From CAWBJP01 sp963789165 (GTDB lineage: Bacteria > Actinomycetota > Acidimicrobiia > IMCC26256 > BP-133), in assembly GCA_963789165.1 (NCBI GenBank), contig CAWBJP010000003.1, positions 769,228 to 833,227 on the forward strand: a DNA stretch of 64,000 nt, read 5' to 3'. This document shows positions 20,602-29,412 of this stretch, in pieces (the first letter of the stretch is position 1; every line of letters begins with the position of its first letter). The position numbers and the translations under genes are program-made. Below the pieces are notes generated by a model that was not told where the DNA came from, did not search any database, and was given only the letters and a program-made list of their open reading frames with translations.

Positions 20602-20608
20602 GAGAGGC

Positions 20609-21865
20609 TCAGACCGCCACTCGGGGCGACTCCGCCGCCGTGGGGCTGGCCACCACGCCGTCGTCGTGGAGCCGGGCGATCTCGGCGCCCGACAGGCCGA
20701 GCACGCCGGCCAGGACCGCTTCGGTGTCCTGGCCCAGCAGCGGCGCCGGCCGGGCCGGCGGGCGCCCCGACACCGACAGGTCGAGCGGGCTGGCGGGCAT
20801 GAGGTAGGTGCCGATGCCCGGCTGCTCCACCGGGGTGAACATGGGGTTGGCGGTCGAGCACCGGGAGTCCTCCTCGACCAGTTCCCGGAAGGTCTGGTAC
20901 GGGCCCCAGCACACCTCGTGGGCATCGAAGATGGCGGCGATCTGCGCCCGGGTGCGGGCCACCGTCCACGGCTTGAGGATGGAGCCGATGACCTCCCGGG
21001 CCGCGAACCGGTCACCTTCGTCGTCGAGATCGACCCCGAGGAGCTTCTCGATCTGCTCGCACGCCTCATCGATGCCCGTCGCCTGCTTGAGGGAGGCCCA
21101 CTGGCGGGCGGTGAGGGCGACGACCATGATCCGCTTGCCGTCCTTGGTCAGGAAGTCCCGGCCGAAAGCGCCGTAGAGGTAGTTGCCGTACTTGGGGCGC
21201 TCGGTGCCGTTGACCTGCACCTCGGCGATCTTCCCCAGGTGCCCGACCATGGCGATGGCCACGTCGGAGAGGGCGAGGCGGATCATCTGGCCCTGCCCGG
21301 TGCGGGTCCGGTGGCGCTCGGCGGCGAGCAGCCCGGTGGCGGCCAGCCCGCCGGTGATGGCGTCCCAGGCGGGCAGGAGGTGGTTGAAGGGCACGCCCAG
21401 GTTGGTGGGCCCGGTGGCCCAGGGGAACCCGGTGGCGGGATTGATGGTGTAGTCCACGGCCGAGGAGCCGTCGTGGTTGCCCATGATGTTGACCATGACC
21501 AGGTCGGGACGCGCCGCGGCCAGCTTGTCGTAGTCGAGCCAGCCCGTGGCCGGGAAGTTGGTCAGGAACAGCCCGGCGTCAGGGCCGGGGGCGGTGATCA
21601 GGGCGGTGATGAGCTCCCGGCCCTTCGGGGAGCGCAGATCCACGGCGATGGATCGCTTCCCCTTGTTCATGCCGGCCCAGAACAGGCTGTGCCCGTCGTC
21701 CGTCACCGGCCAGCGCCCGAAGTCGAGGCCACCTCCGATGGGGTCGAAGCGAATGACGTCCGCCCCGAGCTGGGCCAGGGTCATACCCCCGAGCGGCGCG
21801 GCCACGAAGGCCGACCCCTCCACTACCCGCATCCCGGCCAGGACTCCGTCGCCCTGCTCTCCCAC
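20609..21865 (-). CDS. mct: 2-methylfumaryl-CoA (mesaconyl-CoA C1-C4) isomerase, family III CoA transferase
   Basis: Intramolecular CoA transferase moving CoA from C1 to C4 of mesaconate in the glyoxylate-assimilation branch of the 3-hydroxypropionate bicycle. Its opening GMRVVEGSAFVAAPLGGMTL, then FDPIGGGLDFGRWPVT, NKGKRSIAVDLRSPKG, LPAWDAITGGLAATG (the aspartate expected to be catalytic), KYGNYLYGAFGRDF and EQPGIGTYLMPASPLD closely follow Chloroflexus Mct as I remember it. It is 418 aa from GTG 21865, which has a good AGGAGG. It sits next to a matching hydratase gene on the same strand. A generic CaiB/BaiF transferase is the alternative. Confidence 0.82.
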   Translation of the reverse strand: MGEQGDGVLAGMRVVEGSAFVAAPLGGMTLAQLGADVIRFDPIGGGLDFGRWPVTDDGHSLFWAGMNKGKRSIAVDLRSPKGRELITALITAPGPDAGLFLTNFPATGWLDYDKLAAARPDLVMVNIMGNHDGSSAVDYTINPATGFPWATGPTNLGVPFNHLLPAWDAITGGLAATGLLAAERHRTRTGQGQMIRLALSDVAIAMVGHLGKIAEVQVNGTERPKYGNYLYGAFGRDFLTKDGKRIMVVALTARQWASLKQATGIDEACEQIEKLLGVDLDDEGDRFAAREVIGSILKPWTVARTRAQIAAIFDAHEVCWGPYQTFRELVEEDSRCSTANPMFTPVEQPGIGTYLMPASPLDLSVSGRPPARPAPLLGQDTEAVLAGVLGLSGAEIARLHDDGVVASPTAAESPRVAV

Positions 21866-21950
21866 GGTCCCCTCCTGGCGTCGCCGGCGCACTCAGGCCC
21901 ATGGTCGGACGGCCGGGCGGTCGCTCCCACCCCCCAGGGGGGGGTCGCGC
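21866..21950 (-). promoter_or_regulatory. Leader of mct, near-duplicate of the mch leader
   Basis: This stretch shares about four fifths of its bases with 23081-23165, including an identical block GGCCCATGGTCGGACGGCC (plus strand). Both end in the same CAGGAGG-type ribosome-binding site and GTGGGAGAG start. At its far end lies a C6/G-run hairpin. The two downstream genes are not homologous, so the shared leader points to common regulation. Confidence 0.55.
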
Positions 21951-21988
21951 GGGGGAGAAAGGATGAAGCCGCCGTCCCCTCGTCGCGT

Positions 21989-23080
21989 TCAGGCCATCAA
22001 GCCGACGAGCCGCCAGTCGAGGACGAGGCCCTCGCCGGTGGGAGCCCCCGGAGGCGCGCCCTCTTCGGGCCGGTCCACCCATACCCGGGCCCGCAGGTCG
22101 ACCAGGCCGCCGTCGCCCTGGGGGTCACGGCCTGGCCCCCGGGCCGCGAGCGGCGTGACCGCCTCCACCGCCACTTCGGTCCGGAGGACGTCGCCCTCGA
22201 AGACGGGGCCGGCGTGGTCACAGGCCCGCCAGGCGACGATGGTGACCAGACCGGGCAAGGCCCGGCTGACGGCCGCCCCGGCCAGGGAGATGGTGTGGCC
22301 TCCGTAGACCAGGCGCTGGCCGTAAGGGCTGCGCCGGGCATCGGTGTGGGCCTCGGCCAGGTTGAGCGTGGCCCGGGCCAGCTCACACGCCCCCGTCACC
22401 GTGTCGCGGAACTCGAGGGCGTAGATGGTGCCCGGCACCAGGTCGCCGGCCCGCAGGGCCGAACCCGTTCGGGCCCGGAAGGCGGCGAGGTCCCAACCGC
22501 CGACGGCGGCCACCAGGCGGTCGTCGTCGAGGTGTTCGGGGATCCCGGCGAAGTCGTCGTTGTGGCCCGTGACGCCCTCGGGGTCACGCAGGGGCAGCAT
22601 CGGGCAGCGGTAGAAGTCGAGGACCCTTTGCCCGTCCTGGTTCCAGGTCGTGCAGCGCAGCGCGGCCAGGCCGGTCGCCGGGCGTCCCGGCTTGAGCGGG
22701 TTCTGGCGGAGCCCGACCACCTCGGTGGTCGTCTCCAAGGTGTCGCCGAGAAACACGGGGCACTCCAGGACGAGGCCCCGGTAGAAGAGGTTGGCCTTCA
22801 CCCGCTGCGTCAGGGCGGTGGTCTGGCCGATGGCCACATTGGTGACCAGGAGCGGATGGGCCAGGGGCGCGTCCCGGCCGGTCACCGCGGCCGAGAGCAC
22901 ATGGTCGAGGGGGAGCCGCATGCGGTCCCCGGTGAGGGACTGCTGGAGCAGGGCGTGAGCGGGGGTGAGGGTGAGCGGCGGGGCGTCGTCGGCGACCTGG
23001 CCCACCTTGAGGTCCTCGAACCACGGGCCGCCGAGCGGCACCCGCACGTCCTCCACGATCCGGACGCGAAGCTCTCCCAC
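21989..23080 (-). CDS. mch: MaoC-type dehydratase, probable 2-methylfumaryl-CoA hydratase (mesaconyl-C1-CoA hydratase)
   Basis: Double hot-dog hydratase (363 aa) likely interconverting beta-methylmalyl-CoA and mesaconyl-C1-CoA, the step before Mct. Resemblance to Chloroflexus Mch as I recall it is clearest in GPWFEDLKVGQ, HPLLVTNVAIGQTT, FLGDTLETTTEVVGLRQN and the C-terminal half YGGHTISLAGAAVSRALPGL. The GTG at 23080 follows AGGAGG. It lies about 120 nt upstream of mct in the same direction. The malyl-CoA lyase and Meh needed to complete the route are not in the window. Confidence 0.75.
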   Translation of the reverse strand: MGELRVRIVEDVRVPLGGPWFEDLKVGQVADDAPPLTLTPAHALLQQSLTGDRMRLPLDHVLSAAVTGRDAPLAHPLLVTNVAIGQTTALTQRVKANLFYRGLVLECPVFLGDTLETTTEVVGLRQNPLKPGRPATGLAALRCTTWNQDGQRVLDFYRCPMLPLRDPEGVTGHNDDFAGIPEHLDDDRLVAAVGGWDLAAFRARTGSALRAGDLVPGTIYALEFRDTVTGACELARATLNLAEAHTDARRSPYGQRLVYGGHTISLAGAAVSRALPGLVTIVAWRACDHAGPVFEGDVLRTEVAVEAVTPLAARGPGRDPQGDGGLVDLRARVWVDRPEEGAPPGAPTGEGLVLDWRLVGLMA

Positions 23081-23165
23081 GGTCTCCTCCTGACGCCGGT
23101 GCCGGAGCACTCGGGCCCATGGTCGGACGGCCGGAGCCGTCGTACCCTCCCCCCATCGGGGGATG
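23081..23165 (-). promoter_or_regulatory. Leader of mch, near-duplicate of the mct leader
   Basis: It matches the mct leader over about 80 nt. A CCCCCC/GGGGG hairpin at about 23147-23160, probably ending the upstream transcript, is followed by the conserved block and AGGAGGAG eight or so bases before the GTG. Confidence 0.55.
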
Positions 23166-23190
23166 GCCCGGGGGAGTTAGCGCCCGGGAG

Positions 23191-25176
23191 CTAGCGCAGG
23201 GCGGCGACGGAAACGATGGGACGGGCGGGCGGGGTGGAGCCCAGGGAGCCGAGGAAGGCCTTGTTGGAGAAGTTGAAGATGCCGCCGTCCTCGGCCACCA
23301 TCAGGTAGCCGTTGCCATAGGGCACCATCCCGGTCATGGGCTTGTTGAGGCGGGTACCGCCCATGGAACCCCGGAACTCTCCGGCGAAGGAGAAGACCCC
23401 GCCGTCGGAGGCCACCAGCCAGTAGCCCACCCCGTCGGGGTCGGGCACCAGGGACTGCACCGGGGCGTTGAGCCTCATACCGCCGGTCGAGCCGTGGAAC
23501 ACGGCGTCGCCGAAGGTGAAGATGCCTCCGTCGGAAGCGACCATGTAGTAGCCCCGCCCCGTTGGCGTGGGGATCGAGTCCAGCACCGGCCCGTTGAGCC
23601 TGAGGGCCGACATGTCCCCCACGTGCCGGGCGTCGCCCAGAGGCAGGACCCGGCCCTTGGTGGTGAAGAACCAGTAGCCATTGCCCGAGGCGGTGGACGA
23701 CAGGCTGCTCACCTTCTCACCCGGCGTCAGCCTGGAGCGGTCGGCGTTGCCCAGGTAGCGGGCGTCGCCGAAAGCGAACACGCTGCCGCTGTCGTCCACG
23801 ACCCAGTAGCCGTTGTGGGAGGGCGTCGGTTCCAGGTCCACGGCCTGGGCCCCACCGGAGAGCATGGCGTTGCCCAGGTGGCGGGCATCCCCGAAGGCGT
23901 ACACGGCACCGTCGCTCGCCACCATCCAGTAGCCGGACGGGGCCGGAGCGACGCCCGTCGGGGGCACGGGACCGGGAGCCGGCGCCGGGCCCGGGCCCGG
24001 GCCGGGACCCGGGCCTCCCCCGGTTGGCGGCGGGCTGGCAGGGCGGGGCACGGCCACGAAGGCGTTCCCGGTGGGGCGCTCGATGTCGCCGTCGTCCGTC
24101 CGGGGCCGGTTGACCATGGTGCCGTCGATCACGAACGACGTGCCGCCGCCCCCGTCGAAGTTCACCGCCTCGGTGGCGCCGAGACCGAGGAGGAAGTCGG
24201 CCGCGTCGCCCAGCGACATCCCTTTCGAGTCGCTGGTGGCGTCGTCCACCGCCACCATGTAGACGTCACCGGCGGCGTTCCAACCCAGCACGGTCCGGTG
24301 GTAGCCCTTGACGGTGAAGTCGTCGGTACCCCCGAACATCCGCTGGCCCTCGTGGAGCAGGACCGGGTGGCTACCGATGCTCTCCACGGCGTCGAGCGGG
24401 CTGCTGATGGTGAGGGACAACCGGCGGTCGCTGGCGGCCAGGCGGCTCCACAGCTGGCGTACCGCCTCCTCACCCGTTCCCGTCCCGGTCAGGACGGCAC
24501 CACCCGGGGGAAGTGCGCCACCGGGGCTGCGCAGGCCGACGGCCTCCAGGCTGACGTCGCGGTTGAGGACGCCCAAACCCTCGGCGCCCTGCAGGACCAG
24601 TTCCACGCCCGGACCGGCGTCAGTGGCGTCGCCCCAGGCCGAGGTGAGGAGCACGACCCCGCCGGCCGGGGCCGGACGGTTGACGCCCGTCAGGGTGAGG
24701 GCGCTCCCGCCGCCGGCCGCCTGGGCCGACCATTCGAGGTCGCCGGCCCGCAGACGCCCGTCGCCGGTCAACGTCACCTGGGGGTGTCCGGGCTGGGGTG
24801 AGCGCAGCATGCGCCGGGCGGAGACGACCCCGCCGAGCGGCTGCTTGGTGTCCTGGTAGTCCCAGAAGTCGCCGTTCACCCCGACCACGCAACCGACCCG
24901 GGCGCACATGGCGCTGGTCAGCTCACGGTCGTCCGTCGCCCGGGTGATGCGGTCGTGAGCGCTGACCACGCGCAGGTCGACGGGGGCGCCGGCGGGGATG
25001 TGGGCCACGTGGGCGAAGGCCGGGGAGGTGCCGGTACGGGCGAGCGTGAGGTACTCGACACCGGACCGCAGCGGGCGCTGGCTCGCCACCGAGTAGCCGG
25101 GTGGCGTATTGAGCGCGGCGAGGCTGGCGGGTGCCGCCATGAACAAAACGAGGAGCACGAATCCCAGCCGGCGCAT
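23191..25176 (-). CDS. Secreted phosphodiester glycosidase-like protein with C-terminal GYW repeats
   Basis: Exported protein of 661 aa with signal peptide RRLGFVLLVLFMAAPASLAA. Residues about 90-375 form a NAGPA/DUF2233-type domain (VGVNGDFWDYQ, LHEGQRMFGG, VAVDDATSDSKGMSLGDAADFLLGLG, AVNFDGGGGTSFVIDG), a fold associated with phosphodiester alpha-GlcNAcase activity. A Pro/Gly linker of about 30 residues leads to six repeats of about 40 residues (GYWMVASDGAVYAFGDAR and similar). The same repeats end the divergently oriented neighbour at 25396. It probably acts on or at the cell surface; substrate unknown. Confidence 0.8.
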   Translation of the reverse strand: MRRLGFVLLVLFMAAPASLAALNTPPGYSVASQRPLRSGVEYLTLARTGTSPAFAHVAHIPAGAPVDLRVVSAHDRITRATDDRELTSAMCARVGCVVGVNGDFWDYQDTKQPLGGVVSARRMLRSPQPGHPQVTLTGDGRLRAGDLEWSAQAAGGGSALTLTGVNRPAPAGGVVLLTSAWGDATDAGPGVELVLQGAEGLGVLNRDVSLEAVGLRSPGGALPPGGAVLTGTGTGEEAVRQLWSRLAASDRRLSLTISSPLDAVESIGSHPVLLHEGQRMFGGTDDFTVKGYHRTVLGWNAAGDVYMVAVDDATSDSKGMSLGDAADFLLGLGATEAVNFDGGGGTSFVIDGTMVNRPRTDDGDIERPTGNAFVAVPRPASPPPTGGGPGPGPGPGPAPAPGPVPPTGVAPAPSGYWMVASDGAVYAFGDARHLGNAMLSGGAQAVDLEPTPSHNGYWVVDDSGSVFAFGDARYLGNADRSRLTPGEKVSSLSSTASGNGYWFFTTKGRVLPLGDARHVGDMSALRLNGPVLDSIPTPTGRGYYMVASDGGIFTFGDAVFHGSTGGMRLNAPVQSLVPDPDGVGYWLVASDGGVFSFAGEFRGSMGGTRLNKPMTGMVPYGNGYLMVAEDGGIFNFSNKAFLGSLGSTPPARPIVSVAALR

Positions 25177-25395
25177 GACCGCTCACTTCGCCCGCTGGAG
25201 AGCCGCCTCCTCCGAGCCCCGGCAGGTCTGCCCGAAATGCTCCATTGGCGCTTTCCCGCGAACCGGTTGCAATCGGCCGTAGGTCAGCAACTCGTAGGAA
25301 TTACCCATATGTACCGGCGGGGAGGAAACAAATGACACCCGCCGAACATCTCGTCCTGTCTGGGCCAAATTTGCAGTGCATCAGGGGGCTTTCTC
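25177..25395. other. Divergent intergenic region between two secreted-protein genes
   Basis: 219 nt of lower GC than the surroundings, shared by the two divergent repeat-protein genes and presumably carrying both promoters. A strong GGAGGAAACAA-ATG at 25321-25334 opens a frame that leaves the signal-peptide frame of the downstream gene, so I did not call it. No riboswitch or known RNA was recognised. Confidence 0.4.
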
Positions 25396-28278
25396 TTGTT
25401 TCGGCGGATACGACCTTCATCCACGCGCCTGCTGTGGGTGCTCCTCGCCGTCCTGCTCGTCTCCCCGGTGGGCCTGATCTCGCCCCTCACGCCGCCCCGG
25501 GCGGAAGCGGCGGTCGTCCCGGCCGGGTTCGCCGATCAGTTCGTGGCCGCCGTGCCCTCCCCCACCGACGTGGCCTTCACCCCCGACGGCCGGATGTTGA
25601 TCACGGCCCGCACGGGTGAGTTGCGGGTCTTCCAGAACGGCGCCCTGGTGCCCACCCCGGCCATCACCCTGCCCGTGTGCACGAACAAGGAACGGGGCCT
25701 GGTCGGCGTAGCCATCGACCCCGCCTTCGCCAGCAACCACTTCATCTACCTGTACCACACGGTCAAGGTGGGCTCGTGCGGGACGCTTGGACCCTTCAAC
25801 CGCGTGTCCCGATTCACCCTCTCGGACGCCAACCAGGCCCAGAGCGAGAAGATCCTCGTCGACAAGATCGCGTCGCTGGGCAACCACAATGGCGGCGACC
25901 TCAACTTCGGTCCCACCGACGGCAAGCTCTACATCAGCGTCGGCGACGCCGGGTGCCGGCTCAACGACACCAGCGCCTGCCAGAACGACAACGACAACGC
26001 CCGCAGCAACTCGATCCTGAACGGCAAGATGCTGCGGGTGAACCCGGCCGACGGCTCCTTCCCGACCGGGTCGGGGGGAAACCCGTATTCCGGCGCCGCC
26101 AACGTGCGCCGTTGCGGGAACCCCGCCGGCGTGCCCAGCGGCACCGGCCCCTGCGGTGAGATCTGGGCCACCGGGCTGCGCAACCCCTTCCGGTTCACCT
26201 TCAAGCCCGAAGCCCCCAACACCATGCATATCAACGATGTCGGCACCTACAGGTGGGAAGAGGTGGACCGGGGCGTCGCCGGGGCCGACTACGGCTTCAA
26301 CCTGAGGGAAGGCAGCTGCGTCGCCAACTCCTACAGCAACTGCCCAGCGCCCCCCGCCGGGCTCACCGACCCGATCTTTTCCTACAAGCACACCAGCCTG
26401 TCCGACGGCGATCTCCCCTGCACCGCCATCACCGGCGCCGCCTTCGTACCCGAGGGTCTCTGGCCGGCTCCCTACTCCGGCTCCTACCTGTTCTCGGACT
26501 ACGCCTGCGGGAGGATCTTCCGCATGGCCCCATCGGGCAACGGGTTCACGCCCGTTCCCTTCGCCACCGGGCTCGGTACGGGCGCCGGTGTCAGCATGGG
26601 CTTCGGTCCTGCCGACGGCACCCGGGCGCTGTACTACACGACCTTCGTGAACGGCGGGGAGGTCCGCCGGATCATCTCCACCACCCCGACGGCCACGCCG
26701 CCCATCGCCTCGTTCACCGCCTCTCCGGCCACCTCGCCCGATCCGGTCACCGTGAGCTTCGACGCCTCCGGGACGACCGATCCCGACCACGACGTCCTCA
26801 CCGCCTTCACCTGGAACTTCGGCGACGGATCGGCGGCCGTGACCGACAACGACCCCTTCATCACTCACAACTACGCCAGCAAGGGCGCCTTCACGGCCAC
26901 GCTGGTGGTGACCGACGCCGACGGGCAGCACTCCGCTCCCTTCACCCGCCTCATCGAGATCGGCACCCCACCCCAGGCTTTCATCGACGGCCCGGTTCCG
27001 TCGTCCCTCTTCGCCGTCAACCAGCCGGTCACGGTGACGGGTCACGCCACCGACGACCTTGGGCCCGATCCCACCCTGAGATGGGAGATCGTCCGGCGCC
27101 ACGACTCCCACACCCATCCCTTCCTCGGGCCCGTCACCGGTTCCAGCGTCAGCTTCGAGTACCCCAGCCCCGAGGATCTCTCGGCCGCCGGGACCAGCTT
27201 TCTCGAGGCCCGCCTGACCGCCACCGACTCCGACGGTCTGAGCCGTACGGTCACCCAGGCGCTCAACCCGAAGAAGGTGGGGATCACCTTCAACAACAAC
27301 CTGGCCGCGGCGCTGCAGCTCCATGTCAACGACGTGACCATCGTCGGTTCGCAGACCCTGACATCGTGGGTCGGCTTCGTCCTGCGACCGGCGGCACCCC
27401 TGACCCAGACACTGGCGGGCAGGACCCACACCTTCCAGTCCTGGTCGGACGGCAAACCCGCGGCCCACGCCATCGTCACCCCCAACAGCGCCGCCACCTT
27501 CACCGCCAACTACCTCCGCACGGACAGCGGCGCCCCACCCCCACCCTTCGCCATACGGTCCATCGTGGGCACCCCCGACGCCCAGGGCTGGTGGCTGGCG
27601 GCGGCCGACGGACGGGTCTTCACGACCGGCAACGCCGGCTTCTTCGGCAACGCCACCCCCCAGACCGGAACATCGATCACCGGCATGGCCGCCACGGACA
27701 CGGGCAACGGCTACTGGCTGAACGCCACCAACGGCAAGGTCTTCAACAGTCCCAACGCCCCGTTCCACGGCGACATGTCAGGCTTCACGCTGAACGCGCC
27801 GATGGTGGGCATGGCCCCCCGGCCCCAGGGCGACGGCTACTGGCTCCTGGGCGGTGACGGCGGCATCTTCACCTTCGGCAACGCCGGTTTCCACGGCTCA
27901 CTGGGCGGCCTCACCCTCAACCAGCCGGTGGTGGGCATGGCGTCGACACCATCAGGCAACGGATACTGGCTGGTGGCGGCCGACGGCGGCGTCTTCACCT
28001 TCGGGGACGCCGGTTTCCACGGCTCACTGGGCGGCCTCAAGCTCAACAAGCCGGTGATCGGCATGCTGCCCACCGCCAGCGGTCAGGGCTACTGGCTCTA
28101 CGCCTCCGACGGCGGCGTCTTCACTTTCGGGGACTCCCAGTTCCACGGCTCCCTGGGATCCAATCCGCCCGCCACACCGGCCACGGGGGTCTCGGTCACA
28201 CCCAACGGCAACGGCTACTGGATCGTGGCCGCGGACGGCGCCGTCTTCAACTTCGGAAACGCCGGGTTCTTCCTCTGA
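25396..28278 (+). CDS. Secreted PQQ-type sugar dehydrogenase/sorbosone dehydrogenase domain protein with PKD domain and GYW repeats
   Basis: Large exported protein (960 aa). After a signal peptide (STRLLWVLLAVLLVSPVGLI), residues about 40-430 form a glucose/sorbosone-dehydrogenase beta-propeller (PTDVAFTPDGRMLITARTGEL, GNHNGGDLNFGPTDGKLYISVGD, TGLRNPFRFTF, GADYGFNLREG). A PKD domain follows (TFTWNFGDGS-like, about 440-525), then beta-rich modules, and from about 730 six repeats of the GYWLVAADGGVFTFGDAGF type. The TTG start has an AGGGGG ribosome-binding site about 9 nt upstream. Redox activity and cofactor are inferred from the family. Two repeats are nearly identical in DNA, implying recent duplication. 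Confidence 0.83.
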   Translation: MFRRIRPSSTRLLWVLLAVLLVSPVGLISPLTPPRAEAAVVPAGFADQFVAAVPSPTDVAFTPDGRMLITARTGELRVFQNGALVPTPAITLPVCTNKERGLVGVAIDPAFASNHFIYLYHTVKVGSCGTLGPFNRVSRFTLSDANQAQSEKILVDKIASLGNHNGGDLNFGPTDGKLYISVGDAGCRLNDTSACQNDNDNARSNSILNGKMLRVNPADGSFPTGSGGNPYSGAANVRRCGNPAGVPSGTGPCGEIWATGLRNPFRFTFKPEAPNTMHINDVGTYRWEEVDRGVAGADYGFNLREGSCVANSYSNCPAPPAGLTDPIFSYKHTSLSDGDLPCTAITGAAFVPEGLWPAPYSGSYLFSDYACGRIFRMAPSGNGFTPVPFATGLGTGAGVSMGFGPADGTRALYYTTFVNGGEVRRIISTTPTATPPIASFTASPATSPDPVTVSFDASGTTDPDHDVLTAFTWNFGDGSAAVTDNDPFITHNYASKGAFTATLVVTDADGQHSAPFTRLIEIGTPPQAFIDGPVPSSLFAVNQPVTVTGHATDDLGPDPTLRWEIVRRHDSHTHPFLGPVTGSSVSFEYPSPEDLSAAGTSFLEARLTATDSDGLSRTVTQALNPKKVGITFNNNLAAALQLHVNDVTIVGSQTLTSWVGFVLRPAAPLTQTLAGRTHTFQSWSDGKPAAHAIVTPNSAATFTANYLRTDSGAPPPPFAIRSIVGTPDAQGWWLAAADGRVFTTGNAGFFGNATPQTGTSITGMAATDTGNGYWLNATNGKVFNSPNAPFHGDMSGFTLNAPMVGMAPRPQGDGYWLLGGDGGIFTFGNAGFHGSLGGLTLNQPVVGMASTPSGNGYWLVAADGGVFTFGDAGFHGSLGGLKLNKPVIGMLPTASGQGYWLYASDGGVFTFGDSQFHGSLGSNPPATPATGVSVTPNGNGYWIVAADGAVFNFGNAGFFL

Positions 28279-28790
28279 CCCCCCGGGGGCTCGGAGGCAA
28301 CCGGGCGCGGCCGTAGGTGGGGGGCGACCTCCTCCCGGTCGTCGAAACCGGGCCCGGCCACCGGGTCCATCTGCCGGGGGTCGGCCGGCTCCCCGCATTG
28401 GTTGCACACCAGATGAGGCTGGGACTCGTGGCCACAACTGCGGTGGACGAGCACCACCGGCGGGCCCTCACCACCCTCGCTCCAGCGGTCGCCCCACTGC
28501 ATGAGGGAGACGAGGATCGGATAGAGGTCGAGACCCTTGTCGGTCAGGCGGTACTCGAAACGTTCCGGACGCTCCTGGTACCGGCGCCGTTCGAGGATGC
28601 CGGCCGCCACCAGCTTCTGGAGCCGGGTGGTGAGCACGTTGCGGGCGATCCCCAGCCGGCGCTGGAAGTCCTCGAACCGCCGGACCCCCATGAAGGCGTC
28701 GCGCACGATGAGCATGGTCCACCACTCGCCCAGAATCTCGAGCGCCCCGGCCACGGAGCAGTTCATCCCGGCAAAGCTCGTGCGTCGCAT
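28215..28790 (-). CDS. HxlR-family winged-helix transcriptional regulator
   Basis: Winged-helix regulator opening FAGMNCSVAGALEILGEWWTMLIVRDAFMG, with recognition region FEDFQRRLGIARNVLTTRLQKLV and wing RRRYQERPERFEYRLTDKG, all typical of HxlR. The N-terminal cysteine in MNCSVA is the redox/aldehyde-sensing position in some members. At 191 aa it is longer than usual; the tail holds a possible zinc-binding HRSCGH...CNQCG. Its last 64 nt overlap the 3' end of the convergent secreted dehydrogenase gene. It is divergent from a thioesterase gene, a likely target. The ATG at 28790 is favoured over TTG 28817. Confidence 0.86.
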   Translation of the reverse strand: MRRTSFAGMNCSVAGALEILGEWWTMLIVRDAFMGVRRFEDFQRRLGIARNVLTTRLQKLVAAGILERRRYQERPERFEYRLTDKGLDLYPILVSLMQWGDRWSEGGEGPPVVLVHRSCGHESQPHLVCNQCGEPADPRQMDPVAGPGFDDREEVAPHLRPRPVASEPPGGQRKNPAFPKLKTAPSAATIQ

Positions 28791-28833
28791 GATGTGAATC
28801 TTACTCCGTTTCGCCAAGCAACGGTATTGCCGG

Positions 28834-28839
28834 TACTAT
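28834..28839 (+). promoter_or_regulatory. -10 hexamer, leaderless thioesterase transcript
   Basis: TACTAT ends 7 nt before the ATG at 28847. No ribosome-binding site lies between. The region is shared with the divergent HxlR gene. Confidence 0.45.
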
Positions 28840-28846
28840 CAGTGGC

Positions 28847-29326
28847 ATGACGCAACTCGCCAATGAGGCTCTCGCTCCCGAGTCTGAGGGGGGCGACCTC
28901 GTCGCTCAGCTCCAGCGCCTGAGCGAGGGTCACCTGCCCGGCCGGCTCGGCATCGAGATCATCGCCGCCGAGCCGGGCGCACTGCGCAGCCGGATGCCGC
29001 TGCGCCAGTGGCACCTGGCGCCCAACGGCTACCTCCATGCCGGCAGCGTGGTGGGTCTCGCCGATACCTCGGCCGGCTACGGGTGCCAGGCCTCCCTGCC
29101 CGAGGGAGCGACCGGCTTCACCACCGCCGAGCTCAAATCCAACTTCCTGGCCACCGCCACCACGGGGACCCTGGCCTGTCGGGCCTGGCTCGTCCACGGG
29201 GGCCGGACAACCCAGGTATGGGATGCCGAGGTGACGCACGAGGAGACCGGGCGGACACTGGCCCTCTTCCGCTGCACCCAGGTGGTCCTGTATCCCCGGG
29301 AACGACCCGGGCCCCGCGCCGCATGA
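28847..29326 (+). CDS. PaaI-type hot-dog thioesterase
   Basis: Cytosolic acyl-CoA thioesterase of the PaaI/YigI group (159 aa). The core reads APNGYLHAGSVVGLADTSAGYGCQA, the hot-dog helix with its catalytic neighbourhood, followed by TTAELKSNFLATATTG and GRTTQVWDAEVTHEETGR. Aromatic or fatty acyl-CoA substrates are usual for the family; none can be specified here. It is divergent from an HxlR regulator with a 56-nt shared promoter region, and probably leaderless. Confidence 0.85.
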   Translation: MTQLANEALAPESEGGDLVAQLQRLSEGHLPGRLGIEIIAAEPGALRSRMPLRQWHLAPNGYLHAGSVVGLADTSAGYGCQASLPEGATGFTTAELKSNFLATATTGTLACRAWLVHGGRTTQVWDAEVTHEETGRTLALFRCTQVVLYPRERPGPRAA

Positions 29327-29412
29327 TCCCCGAGGCGGTTCATCCTGGCTAGCCCGAGGAGAGTTCAGCTCCAAAGGCGGCGGGCGAAAGGCTCAGTTGG
29401 TCGATCGAGTCG

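Noticed and set aside
20666..23194. Plus-strand open frame of 842 codons opposite mct and mch
   Set aside because: No domain pattern, composition typical of the reverse of GC-rich coding DNA; both minus-strand genes have strong motifs and ribosome-binding sites.
25332..25619. Frame opened by a strong GGAGGAAACAA-ATG before the secreted dehydrogenase
   Set aside because: After about 40 residues it becomes Arg/Pro-rich shadow sequence of the main gene in another frame; the TTG at 25396 opens the signal peptide directly. A short leader peptide cannot be excluded.
25417..27768. Minus-strand open frame of 783 codons opposite the secreted dehydrogenase
   Set aside because: Antisense shadow; the plus-strand protein shows signal peptide, propeller, PKD and repeats.
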